NCBI GenBank assembly: GCA_903890265.1
Contig: CAITAM010000184.1
Location: 1 to 14,114, forward strand
Source of the DNA: an uncultured Pseudomonadota bacterium
Lineage (GTDB): Bacteria; Pseudomonadota; Gammaproteobacteria; Steroidobacterales; Steroidobacteraceae
Direction of reading: 5' to 3'
DNA: 14,114 nt
Positions 1-6,769 of the stretch are shown here, piece after piece. The notes beneath the pieces are model-generated. The model did no database searches. It was not told the DNA's origin and worked only from the letters and a program-made list of their open reading frames with translations. How positions within the stretch are numbered: position 1 is the first letter of the stretch; every line of letters begins with the position of its first letter. Both the position numbers and the translations under genes were made by a program.

Positions 1-36
1 ACCCTTCTGGTTCGCGACGGCGATAATGCGGTTCAT
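1..36 (-). CDS. parA: ParA/Soj chromosome partitioning ATPase, N-terminal fragment
   Basis: Only the first 12 codons are inside the window. The ATG is the complement of 34-36 and the peptide reads MNRIIAVANQKG. This is the usual opening of chromosomal ParA/Soj proteins, where NQKG leads into the deviant Walker A motif (KGGVGKT), which must lie beyond position 1. ParA is a cytoplasmic ATPase that acts with ParB on parS sites near the origin during chromosome segregation. The position just after rsmG on the same strand matches the common rsmG-parA-parB order, which supports the call despite the short fragment. There is no clear Shine-Dalgarno sequence in front of the ATG. Other members of the MinD/ParA superfamily share this start, but the rsmG context favours ParA. 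Confidence 0.85.
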   Translation of the reverse strand, partial: MNRIIAVANQKG

Positions 37-46
37 ATCGGGCGGC

Positions 47-55
47 AGAATAGCA
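47..55 (-). promoter_or_regulatory. candidate extended -10 element before parA
   Basis: On the minus strand this reads TGCTATTCT, an extended -10 (TGn followed by TATTCT, four of six matches to TATAAT), inside the 58-nt rsmG-parA gap. No convincing -35 box lies 16-18 nt upstream. A start site 6-7 nt downstream would fall only a few bases before the parA ATG, giving a nearly leaderless mRNA; this agrees with the missing ribosome binding site. Short AT-rich hexamers occur by chance, so this is weak. Confidence 0.25.
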
Positions 56-94
56 CCGGGGCCGCCGCGGGTGGCGGTGCCGCTCGGCGGGTGC

Positions 95-745
95 TCAGCG
101 CCCCCGCGCGAGGCGGACGAGATGGCGCTCCTGATCCAGCCCCGGAATCGTCAGCCGCGGGGCCTCCTGCACGTGCCAGCCGCCCTTGAGCGCGGCGATC
201 TCGTCGCTCGGCAGCCGGCCCTTCATGGCGAGCAGTTCGCCACCCGGTGCCACGAGGTGGCCCGCGCGCTCGGCAAAGAGCGCGAGCGAGCCGAGCGCGC
301 GCGACAGGACCACGTTCGCCTTCTCCGCCGGCCGGTAATCCTCGGCCCGCACGTGCACGACCTCGACGTTGGCGAGACCGAGGACCGTCGCCGCGTGGCT
401 GACGAAGGCGAGTTTCTTCGCCGTGCCGTCGATCAGCACGAAGTGCACGTCCGGCCGCACGACCGCGAGCGGCAGGCCCGGAAAGCCGGCGCCGGTGCCG
501 ACGTCGATCGCCGTCGGTCCGCTCACGTAGGGTGCGACCGAGAGGCTGTCCAGGAGGTGCTTCAGGATCATCTCGCCACGGTCCCGGATCGCGGTCAGGT
601 TGACCCGGTTGTTCCACTCGGCGAGGTGGTCCAGCAGCGCCAGAAGCCCCGTCGCCTGGCCGGCCGTGAGCGGCACGGCCATCCGCGAGGCGTCCGCCAT
701 CAGCCGGTCCACCTCCGCATTCGCCTGCGGCAGCATGCCCGTCAC
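95..745 (-). CDS. rsmG: 16S rRNA (guanine-527-N7)-methyltransferase RsmG (GidB)
   Basis: Cytoplasmic SAM-dependent methyltransferase that makes m7G527 in 16S rRNA. The 216-residue product is close to the E. coli protein (207). Family signatures are visible in order: WNNRVNLTAIRD at about 44-55, the LLDSL segment at 64-68, the SAM-binding loop IDVGTGAGFPGLPL at 80-93, VLSRALGSL at 146-153, AMKG at 173-176 and the C-terminal GLDQERHLV at 202-210. Two starts are possible, a GTG at 745 and an in-frame ATG at 736; neither has a strong ribosome binding site, and the GTG lies 3 nt after the stop of the upstream DUF2721 gene, so coupled translation is likely. rsmG is followed by parA as usual, but mnmG, its common upstream neighbour, is about 7.6 kb away at 8304-10205. 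Confidence 0.96.
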   Translation of the reverse strand: MTGMLPQANAEVDRLMADASRMAVPLTAGQATGLLALLDHLAEWNNRVNLTAIRDRGEMILKHLLDSLSVAPYVSGPTAIDVGTGAGFPGLPLAVVRPDVHFVLIDGTAKKLAFVSHAATVLGLANVEVVHVRAEDYRPAEKANVVLSRALGSLALFAERAGHLVAPGGELLAMKGRLPSDEIAALKGGWHVQEAPRLTIPGLDQERHLVRLARGR

Positions 746-748
746 GGC

Positions 749-1177
749 CTAGAGCTTCAGGTTGTTGAGCGCGAGATCACTTTCGCGCAGCAGCATGTAG
801 AGCGAGGTCACGATCCCGAGGAGCGCCGTCAGGAAACAGCCGGCGAGCAGCATGGACAGGTCGGCGCGCAGGAACGCGGTGAGGAAGGACAGCGTGATCA
901 CGAGCGCGAACATCAGCGCGCCGAGCGAACTCGCCCAGATCGCCCGGTGCAGGAGCCTCGCCCGTTTCATGAGCACCTCGAACTCGTGCATCTGTGCCGA
1001 TTCCACCGGCCGGTAGGCGTCGCCGCGCAGGAATTTCGCCCGGTCCATCACCTGGCCGAGCCTGGCCGCGATACTCGAGTTCAGCAGCATGCTGACCGAC
1101 ATGAAGAGCACCGGGCCGAGCGCGAGCTCGACCGCGTTGGCATAGTTCGGTGACGAGAAATTCAGCCCGAGCGCCAT
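749..1177 (-). CDS. DUF2721 family membrane protein
   Basis: A 142-residue integral membrane protein that I assign to the DUF2721 family from its overall pattern: a first hydrophobic helix at about 15-37, a basic stretch AARLGQVMDRAKFLR at about 37-51, a central charged helix (HEFEVLMKRARLLHRAI), then two more helices at about 78-102 and 105-128 and a short cytoplasmic tail. The molecular function of the family is unknown. The ATG at 1177 is preceded by GAGGGAG with a spacing of about 6 nt, the strongest ribosome binding site in this gene cluster. It starts 22 nt after the prpD stop and ends 3 nt before rsmG, so it is very likely co-transcribed with one or both. The neighbourhood gives no clear hint of its role; I know of no link to propionate metabolism. 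Confidence 0.8.
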   Translation of the reverse strand: MALGLNFSSPNYANAVELALGPVLFMSVSMLLNSSIAARLGQVMDRAKFLRGDAYRPVESAQMHEFEVLMKRARLLHRAIWASSLGALMFALVITLSFLTAFLRADLSMLLAGCFLTALLGIVTSLYMLLRESDLALNNLKL

Positions 1178-1199
1178 CGCAACTCCCTCAGCAGCCGGT

Positions 1200-2654
1200 T
1201 CAGTCGTTCTTGACGAGCGCCGCCATCAGATCACGGACCGGCATCCGGTCGAGCGCCGCCGCGTCCTCGAAGAGGGCCGTGATCGCCGCCGTCTGCGCCT
1301 TGCCGAAGTGCGCTGCCACCGACTGCTGCCACTTGGCGACGAGCAGCGGAATGCCCTCGCCGCGGCGCTTGCGGTGGCCGACCGGGAAATTCACCTCGAC
1401 GCGCTCCGTGTGGCTGCCGTCCTTGAAGAAGACCTGGATGGCGTTGCCGATGTGGCGCTTGTCCGCCTCGTAGTATTCGCGCGTGAAACGCTCGTTCTCG
1501 CGCACCTCCATCAGCGCCCGCAGGCCGTCGACCCGCGGGGCGTGGGCGATGGCGTCCTCGTAGTCGGCGGCGGTCAGCCGGCCAAAGAGCAGCGGCACGG
1601 CCACCATGTACTGAATGCAGTGGTCACGGTCGGCGGGGTTGGCGAGTACCCCGGTCTTGTCGATGATGCGCACGCCAGGCTCCTGCGTCTCGATCACGAT
1701 CCGGCTGATGTCGGCGAGCCGGTCCCGGACCTCGGGATGCAGCGTCATGGCGCACTCGACGGCGGTCTGGGCGTGGAATTCCGCGGGAAAGCTGATCTTG
1801 AAGAGCACGTTTTCCATGACGTAGGAGCCAAAGCCCTGCCGGTAACTCAGCGGCTTGCCGCCGAACAGCACGTCGCAGAAGCCCCAGCGCGGCGCCGTCA
1901 GTGCCGAGGGGTAGCCCATCTCGCCGGCGCGCGCGAGGAGCGCGTGGCGCACGCCGCGCGCGGTCGCATCGCCTGCCGCCCAGCTCTTGCGCGAGCCCGT
2001 ATTCGGTGCGTGCCGGTAGGTCCTGAGCGCGCCGCCGTCGATCCAGGCATTGGACACCGCGTTCTCGATTTCAGCGACGCTGCCACCGAGCATGGCGGTG
2101 ACCACCGCCGTGCTCGCGAGCCGCACGAGCAGCACGTGGTCGAGGCCCACCCGGTTGAAGGAATTCTCGAGCGCCGTGACGCCCTGGATCTCGTGCGCCT
2201 TGATCATCATCGTCAGCACGTCGCGCACGGTCGGCCCGTCGCCGCCCGTGGCCTGCGCCTGGCGCGACAGGTAGTCGGCGACGGCCAGAATGCCGCCGAG
2301 ATTGTCGGACGGGTGGCCCCACTCGGCCGCGAGCCAGGTGTCGTTGAAATCCAGCCAGCGGATCATCGCGCCGATGTTGAATGCCGCCTGCACCGGATCG
2401 AGCTCGAAGCTCGTGCCCGGCACGCGCGCGCCGCCCGCCATCGTGGCACCCGGCACCACCGGCCCCATGACGCGCCGGCAGGCCGGGTAGGCGAGTGCCT
2501 GGAAGCCGCAGGCGAGCGTGTCCATCAGGCAGTAGCGCGCCGTGTCGTAGGCGAGTGACGAGTCGATCGTCGCGTCGTGCGCGTAGCGCGCGATATCGGT
2601 GAGTACGGCATCCGGCGCGGGCCGGATGGCAGACTTGGCGTCGTGACTGGACAT
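1200..2654 (-). CDS. prpD: 2-methylcitrate dehydratase PrpD
   Basis: MmgE/PrpD-family enzyme that dehydrates 2-methylcitrate to 2-methyl-cis-aconitate in the methylcitrate cycle, which oxidises propionyl-CoA to pyruvate. The 484-residue length is almost the same as E. coli PrpD (483). The stretch NPADRDHCIQYMVAVPLLFG at about 339-358 is the highly conserved part of the PrpD subfamily, and RWLDFNDTW at about 99-107 with the following GHPSDNLGGILA is the typical N-terminal substrate region. The ATG at 2654 lies 11 nt after the prpC stop. PrpD, not the AcnD/PrpF pair found in some proteobacteria, is the dehydratase encoded at this locus. Hydration of the product to 2-methylisocitrate would need an aconitase encoded elsewhere. 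Confidence 0.97.
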   Translation of the reverse strand: MSSHDAKSAIRPAPDAVLTDIARYAHDATIDSSLAYDTARYCLMDTLACGFQALAYPACRRVMGPVVPGATMAGGARVPGTSFELDPVQAAFNIGAMIRWLDFNDTWLAAEWGHPSDNLGGILAVADYLSRQAQATGGDGPTVRDVLTMMIKAHEIQGVTALENSFNRVGLDHVLLVRLASTAVVTAMLGGSVAEIENAVSNAWIDGGALRTYRHAPNTGSRKSWAAGDATARGVRHALLARAGEMGYPSALTAPRWGFCDVLFGGKPLSYRQGFGSYVMENVLFKISFPAEFHAQTAVECAMTLHPEVRDRLADISRIVIETQEPGVRIIDKTGVLANPADRDHCIQYMVAVPLLFGRLTAADYEDAIAHAPRVDGLRALMEVRENERFTREYYEADKRHIGNAIQVFFKDGSHTERVEVNFPVGHRKRRGEGIPLLVAKWQQSVAAHFGKAQTAAITALFEDAAALDRMPVRDLMAALVKND

Positions 2655-2665
2655 GGGGCTACCTG

Positions 2666-3829
2666 TTAGCGGGCGTTGAGGGGAACGAACGGCCGGGGCT
2701 CGGGGCCGACGTAGTGGGCACTCGGGCGGATGATCTTGCCGTCGCTGCGCTGCTCGAGGACGTGCGCGGCCCAGCCGGCCGCGCGGCTGATGACGAACAG
2801 CGGGGTGAACATCGCGGTCGGTACACCCATCTGGAAATAGCTGACCGCACTGAACCAGTCGAGGTTCGGGAACATCTTCTTGGTGTCGGCCATGACCGAC
2901 TCGATGCGTTCGGCCACGCGGTACATCTTGAGGTCGCCCGCCTCGGTCGCGAGCGCGTGCGCGACCGACTTGATGATCTCGTTGCGGGGATCGGCGATCG
3001 TGTAGACCGGGTGACCGAAACCGATGATGACTTCGCGCGCGGCGACCCGCGCCCGGATGTCGGCCTCGGCCTCGTCGGGTGTCTCGTAGCGTTTCTGGAT
3101 CTCGAACGCTTCCTCGTTCGCGCCGCCGTGCTTCGGTCCGCGCAGCGCGCCGATGGCGCCGGTGATGGCCGAATACATGTCCGAACCGGTACCTGCCACG
3201 ACGCGCGCCGTGAAGGTCGAGGCGTTGAATTCGTGTTCGGCATAGAGGTTGAGCGAAGTCTGCATCGCCCGCACCCAGGAGGCCCGCGGGGCACGGCCGT
3301 GCAGCAGGTGCAGGAATTGGCCGCCGATGGTGTCGTCATCGGTTTCGCAGTCGATGCGCCGGCCGTGGTGGGCGTAGTGGAACCAGTACAGCAGCTGACT
3401 GCCGAGGTTCGCGATCAGGCGGTCGGCGATATCGCGGGCGGCGGACTGGTCGTGGCCACCCCGCTCCGGCAGCAGGCAGCCCAGCACCGACACGCCGGTC
3501 CTGAGCACGTCCATCGGGTGCGCCGCCGCGGGCAGCGTCTCCAGCACGGTCTTCAGGCCCGCCGGCAGGCCGCGCAGGCGCTTCAGCTTCTGCTTGTAGC
3601 TGTGCAGCTCCGCGGCGTTTGGCAGCTTGCCGTGGATCAGCAGGTGTGCGATCTCCTCGAACTCGGCGGCACCCGCGATTTCAAGGATGTCGTAGCCGCG
3701 GTAATGGAGGTCGTTGCCCGAGCGGCCGACGGTACAGATCGCGGTGTTGCCGGCGACGACGCCGGACAGCGCAACCGACTTCTTCGCCTTGGGTGCGGCG
3801 CCGGACGGGGCAGTGTCAGTACTTTGCAT
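2666..3829 (-). CDS. prpC: 2-methylcitrate synthase PrpC
   Basis: Citrate-synthase-family enzyme that condenses propionyl-CoA with oxaloacetate to give 2-methylcitrate. The 387 residues match E. coli PrpC (389). The N-terminal VVAGNTAICTVG and LHYRGYDI segments are typical of PrpC-type synthases. The catalytic triad is intact: His234 in GPKHGGANEEA, His273 in GFGHPVYTIADPR and Asp324 in NLDWFSAVSY. I chose the ATG at 3829 because AAGGA at 3838-3842 lies 8 nt upstream; a GTG one codon earlier (3832) has a spacing of only 5 nt. It lies 48 nt after prpB and 11 nt before prpD, giving the usual B-C-D order. PrpC enzymes often keep some citrate synthase activity, but the locus makes the methylcitrate role clear. 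Confidence 0.97.
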   Translation of the reverse strand: MQSTDTAPSGAAPKAKKSVALSGVVAGNTAICTVGRSGNDLHYRGYDILEIAGAAEFEEIAHLLIHGKLPNAAELHSYKQKLKRLRGLPAGLKTVLETLPAAAHPMDVLRTGVSVLGCLLPERGGHDQSAARDIADRLIANLGSQLLYWFHYAHHGRRIDCETDDDTIGGQFLHLLHGRAPRASWVRAMQTSLNLYAEHEFNASTFTARVVAGTGSDMYSAITGAIGALRGPKHGGANEEAFEIQKRYETPDEAEADIRARVAAREVIIGFGHPVYTIADPRNEIIKSVAHALATEAGDLKMYRVAERIESVMADTKKMFPNLDWFSAVSYFQMGVPTAMFTPLFVISRAAGWAAHVLEQRSDGKIIRPSAHYVGPEPRPFVPLNAR

Positions 3830-3837
3830 CACAGGGT

Positions 3838-3842
3838 TCCTT
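3838..3842 (-). promoter_or_regulatory. ribosome binding site of prpC
   Basis: AAGGA on the minus strand. Its distance to the two adjacent start codons (8 nt to the ATG, 5 nt to the GTG) decides in favour of the ATG at 3829. Confidence 0.65.
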
Positions 3843-3877
3843 GAGGGTCTCGGCCACGGCGGGCGCCACCCCGGCGC

Positions 3878-4771
3878 TCAGCGACCGGATTCCGCGCCGA
3901 ACAGTTCGTCGAGCTTCGCTTCGTAGTCGTGATAGCCCAGCACGCCGTACAGTTCTTCGCGGGTCTGCATCGCACCGACCACCGCGCGCTGCGTTCCGGC
4001 CGCCCGAAGTTCCGCGTACACCTGCTCGGCTGCCCTCGCCATCGCGCGAAAGGCGCTGAGCGGATAGAGCGCCATCGCGATTCCGACGCTGCCGAGCTCG
4101 GCGGTGGTGAACAGGGGCGTCTTGCCGAACTCGGTGAGATTGGCGAGCACCGGCACGCGGATCGCGGCGGTGAACTGGCGGTATTCGTCCAGCGTCGTTA
4201 GCGCCTCGGCGAAGATCATGTCGGCGCCGGCCGCGACGTAGGCCGACGCCCGCTCGAGCGCCGCCGCCTGGCCCTCGACCGCGTGCGCATCGGTGCGCGC
4301 CATGATGACGAAGCGCGGATCGCGACGGGCATCGACCGCGGCTTTGAGCCGGTCGACCATCTCGGCCGGGCTGACGAGCGCCTTGCCCGGCCGGTGCCCG
4401 CACCGCTTCGCCTGCACCTGGTCCTCGAGATGCAGCCCCGCGGCACCGGCGCGCGTCAGGTCCGCTACCGTGCGGGCGATATTGAACGCGCTGCCCCAGC
4501 CGGTATCGGCATCGACGAGCAGCGGCAGCTCGGTAGCGCCGGTGATCCGCCGCACGTCCTCGCAGACGTCATTCAGCGAGGTCATGCCGAGGTCCGGCAG
4601 GCCAAACGACGCGTTGGCGACGCCGGCCCCCGAGAGGTAGAGCGCCCGGAAGCCCGCGCGCTCGGCGAGCAGAGCCGAATACGCATTGACGGTCCCGGCG
4701 AGCTGCAGCGGTCGCTCGCGCAGGAGCGCGTCCCAGAGACGGGCGCCGGCAGAGTGGGGAGTCTCGGTCAT
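3878..4771 (-). CDS. prpB: methylisocitrate lyase PrpB
   Basis: Isocitrate-lyase/PEP-mutase superfamily enzyme that cleaves 2-methylisocitrate to pyruvate and succinate, the last step of the methylcitrate cycle. The 297 residues match the family length. Key parts are visible: SGAGVANASFGLPDLG at about 47-62, the Mg-binding VDADTGWG (Asp87, Asp89), LHLEDQ at 114-118 and the catalytic loop AKRCGHRPGK with Cys124. MARTDAH at about 157-163 and the C-terminal EELYGVLGYHDYEAKLDEL are also characteristic. The ATG at 4771 has AAGGTG a few nt upstream. It is the first of the prp genes and follows an 85-nt gap that contains a -10-like box and strong hairpins. No prpR regulator or prpE propionyl-CoA synthetase gene is in the window, so control and propionate activation must be encoded elsewhere or differ. 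Confidence 0.97.
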   Translation of the reverse strand: MTETPHSAGARLWDALLRERPLQLAGTVNAYSALLAERAGFRALYLSGAGVANASFGLPDLGMTSLNDVCEDVRRITGATELPLLVDADTGWGSAFNIARTVADLTRAGAAGLHLEDQVQAKRCGHRPGKALVSPAEMVDRLKAAVDARRDPRFVIMARTDAHAVEGQAAALERASAYVAAGADMIFAEALTTLDEYRQFTAAIRVPVLANLTEFGKTPLFTTAELGSVGIAMALYPLSAFRAMARAAEQVYAELRAAGTQRAVVGAMQTREELYGVLGYHDYEAKLDELFGAESGR

Positions 4772-4803
4772 GGTTCACCTTGTCGTGCGTCGGGCGCCGG
4801 GCG

Positions 4804-4827
4804 CGGGCGGATCGCCCGGCACCGGGC
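4804..4827 (-). promoter_or_regulatory. two overlapping, mutually exclusive hairpins in the prpB leader
   Basis: Two perfect 6-bp stems share bases. One pairs 4804-4809 with 4813-4818 around a 3-nt loop; the other pairs 4814-4819 with 4822-4827 around a 2-nt loop (or 5 bp with a 4-nt loop). Both cannot form at once. They lie between the MBL-fold gene and the prpB start and would be in the prpB 5' leader if the -10 box at 4832-4837 is used. There is no T-run, so a standard intrinsic terminator is not supported. High G+C makes short stems common by chance. Confidence 0.35.
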
Positions 4828-4831
4828 CGCC

Positions 4832-4837
4832 ATTGTA
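4832..4837 (-). promoter_or_regulatory. candidate -10 box for prpB
   Basis: TACAAT on the minus strand matches TATAAT at five of six positions and sits about 60 nt before the prpB ATG, in the short gap after the MBL-fold gene. No good -35 hexamer is present at 16-18 nt, so an activator-dependent promoter or a chance match are both possible. Confidence 0.35.
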
Positions 4838-4856
4838 GCTAACCGGGCGCGGCGCC

Positions 4857-5828
4857 TTAGCCGGTGCGGGCGCGCCGCTCCAGCCACACGCGCAGGCCCT
4901 GCGCGTTGAGTTCCACGTCCGGCGTCAGCAGCCGGCGCCGCTCCGCCGCCGTTCCGGCGTAGCCGTGGCGCTCGAGTTCGGCGGCGAAATAGTCGGTCAT
5001 CTCCCCGGCAATCGCCGCCTCCCGGCCGGCCGGCGGCCCGGCCATCGCTCGCTCGGCGATCGCCACCAGCGCGTCGATCTGGCGGCAGAGGCCTGCCGCG
5101 TGCCGGGCGATACCCGTGATGCGCCCGTAATGCGTCAGGAACACGGCCGGCAGCCCGAGCGCCGCGATCCGGTTGACCGACTGCTTCAGCTGCTCGGGAT
5201 CGAACTGCGACGGCGTCGTCGTCGGAAAGACGAACGGCTGCCCGGCGACGTCGAACTCGCGGTACGAGATGCCGAACGTGTCACCGGTGAAGGCCGCCCC
5301 CGAGCCCTCGTCCAGGATGGCGACGTGGTGCAGGGCATGGCCCGGGGTGTCGAGAAAACGAAAGCGGCGCTGCCCGAGGGCGAGCACCAGCGCCTCGTCG
5401 GCCGCGACGACGCGATCGGCCGGGACCGGTACCAGCTCGCCGTACAGGCGCGCGAAGGCCGCCTCGCCGTAGACCGTCCTGGTCGCCGCCACAAGGCGCG
5501 TCGGGTCGACGAGGTGCGCGACCCCGCGCGGATGCACGACGACCCGGGCGCGGGGCAGGTGGTGCAGGAGCGCACCGGCGCCACCGGCGTGATCGAGATG
5601 AACGTGCGTCAGGAAGAGGTACTCGACGGACTCCGGGGCGAGGCCGCGCTCGGCCAGCGCCGCGAGCAGGCGGGGTACGGAGTGCGTGGTGCCGGTGTCA
5701 ACGAACGCGGCGCGTCCGTCCTCGACGATCAGGTGGCTGGCCGCGAGCGCCGGTCGCACGTAGCCCGCGTCGAGCGCGGTGATGCCGTCGGCATAGGCGA
5801 TATCGGTGCTGGCCGCGGCGCTGCTCAT
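4857..5828 (-). CDS. MBL-fold metallo-hydrolase
   Basis: A 323-residue metallo-beta-lactamase-fold protein of the broad COG0491-like group. The two-metal site is complete: THVHLDH at 74-80 (His75, His77, Asp79, His80), His164 in TPGHALHH, Asp183 in FTGDTFG and His233 in LTHYG. The N-terminal strand HLIVEDGRAAFVDTG and the PTTTPSQFDP stretch at about 202-211 are typical of single-domain hydrolases acting on thioesters, lactones or other small esters, but the sequence does not show which substrate is used. No signal peptide is seen, so it should be cytoplasmic. The tail from about 245 to 323 is helical and charged and could shape the substrate pocket. The ATG at 5828 has AGGCGG just upstream. 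It lies 58 nt after the cytochrome gene and 85 nt before prpB, so co-expression with either is possible. A CoA-thioester hydrolase role beside prp genes is speculation. Confidence 0.88.
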   Translation of the reverse strand: MSSAAASTDIAYADGITALDAGYVRPALAASHLIVEDGRAAFVDTGTTHSVPRLLAALAERGLAPESVEYLFLTHVHLDHAGGAGALLHHLPRARVVVHPRGVAHLVDPTRLVAATRTVYGEAAFARLYGELVPVPADRVVAADEALVLALGQRRFRFLDTPGHALHHVAILDEGSGAAFTGDTFGISYREFDVAGQPFVFPTTTPSQFDPEQLKQSVNRIAALGLPAVFLTHYGRITGIARHAAGLCRQIDALVAIAERAMAGPPAGREAAIAGEMTDYFAAELERHGYAGTAAERRRLLTPDVELNAQGLRVWLERRARTG

Positions 5829-5850
5829 CGCGCCGCCTGCCGCCCGGCGT

Positions 5851-5870
5851 CGAACCGCGCCGAACCGCGC
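5851..5870. repeat. perfect 10-bp tandem direct repeat
   Basis: CGAACCGCGC occurs twice back to back in the 58-nt gap between the cytochrome c stop and the MBL-fold start. Two head-to-tail copies spaced by one helical turn could bind a protein, but a short slippage product in GC-rich DNA is just as likely. Confidence 0.6.
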
Positions 5871-5886
5871 GCGGCGTCAGCCACCC

Positions 5887-6519
5887 TCAGCCCTTCGGCA
5901 GCGCAGGGACCCAGAGGCCCGGCTTCTGGCGTGCGAAATACAGCGACAGTTCCCTGATGTCGGCGTCCGACAGCGCGCCGGCGAAGCCCTGCATGATGGC
6001 ATTCTGCCGCGTGCCCTTGCGGTAGGCGCGCAGCGCCTGCTCGATGTAGTCGGCGTGCTGGCCGGCCAGCGTCGGGTACTCCGGCAGGATGCCGACCCCG
6101 TCCGGGCCGTGGCAGGCCTGACACACCTCGGCGGCCTTCGGCGGCGTGCCGACCGGTGCCGGGCCAGACTTCGCCGGCGTCGCCGTCGCGAAGTACGCGG
6201 CGATGTCACGGAAATTGGCCTCGGTCATCTGCGTCGCCTGGCTGCGCATCGTCGGGTGCTGCCGGGCGCCGCTCTTGTATTCCGAGAGCGCGGAGACGAG
6301 GTAGTCGGGGTGCTGGCCACCCAGCTTCGGCACGTGGTAGTCGGGGTAGGCATTGCGGTAGTCGGCGATGGCGTGGCAGCCGAGGCAGGTGTAGGCGAGC
6401 TTGGCGCCATGGGCCGGATCACCGGCCGGTGCCGCCTCGTCGGCCCGCGCCGGGCTGCCGAAAGAGACGACGAGCGCCGCCGTGAGGGCGACGAGAGACA
6501 GGGACAACTTCGCTGGCAT
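5887..6519 (-). CDS. periplasmic dihaem cytochrome c, cytochrome c4 family
   Basis: A 210-residue exported electron carrier with two class I cytochrome c domains. The first 26 residues form a Sec signal peptide (basic N-terminus, hydrophobic core, cleavage probably after SPARA). Haem-binding CLGCH is at 45-49 and CQACH at 133-137, each about 45 residues before a likely axial methionine (Met91 in HPTMRSQA, Met176 in NAIMQGFAG). The repeated layout, with KLGGQHPDY and TLAGQHADY after each haem site, shows the internal duplication typical of cytochrome c4, which passes electrons to terminal oxidases in many proteobacteria. The ATG at 6519 has CGGAG 6 nt upstream. It is the first gene after a 250-nt non-coding gap and may be co-transcribed with the MBL-fold gene. 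It is not next to oxidase genes here, so its partner is unknown. Confidence 0.93.
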   Translation of the reverse strand: MPAKLSLSLVALTAALVVSFGSPARADEAAPAGDPAHGAKLAYTCLGCHAIADYRNAYPDYHVPKLGGQHPDYLVSALSEYKSGARQHPTMRSQATQMTEANFRDIAAYFATATPAKSGPAPVGTPPKAAEVCQACHGPDGVGILPEYPTLAGQHADYIEQALRAYRKGTRQNAIMQGFAGALSDADIRELSLYFARQKPGLWVPALPKG

Positions 6520-6769
6520 GCCGAACTCCGCGACGCGCGGACAACCCTATCGCCGTCCGCTACTTAGCCGCGGCATGGTACGGATCCCCGCAAGTTATTT
6601 CCACCCGTTGCACCGCACGCGTGGCGTCATGCGCGTGGCCGTCATCCTGTACCGCCGCGGGCCGAGGCCCGGGCCAGACCTCGCGCGCGCACCGGCCGTT
6701 GCCCGAGCGAGCGGGCGAATGTGCCAGCAAATCAGACGATTGGGCGGGCCGGGTGGTGGCTTCGGCTGC
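6520..6769. other. non-coding gap between the nfeD-like and cytochrome genes
   Basis: This is the largest gene-free stretch in the window. It contains the candidate cytochrome promoter at 6575-6603. I see no tRNA, no convincing small open frame and no hairpin with a T-run that could end the qmcA-nfeD transcript; GC-rich stems are present near 6660-6720 but are weak evidence. Confidence 0.6.
6575..6603 (-). promoter_or_regulatory. candidate sigma70-type promoter of the cytochrome c gene
   Basis: On the minus strand TGGAAA (6598-6603, four of six to TTGACA) and TACCAT (6575-6580, four of six to TATAAT) are separated by exactly 17 nt, about 55 nt before the cytochrome ATG. The position and spacing are right, the match is moderate. 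Confidence 0.35.

Noticed and set aside
1308..2558. A long plus-strand frame opposite prpD, with a similar one at 2714-3844 opposite prpC.
   Set aside because: Both are codon-bias mirror frames of well-recognised enzymes and show no family pattern.
4790..4830. An intrinsic terminator after the MBL-fold gene.
   Set aside because: Strong stems are present, but there is no following T-run on the minus strand; described instead as possible leader structure.
6620..6769. A possible small gene or terminator in the gap after the nfeD-like gene.
   Set aside because: Open frames there are shadows continuing into nfeD, and the GC-rich stems lack a T-run.
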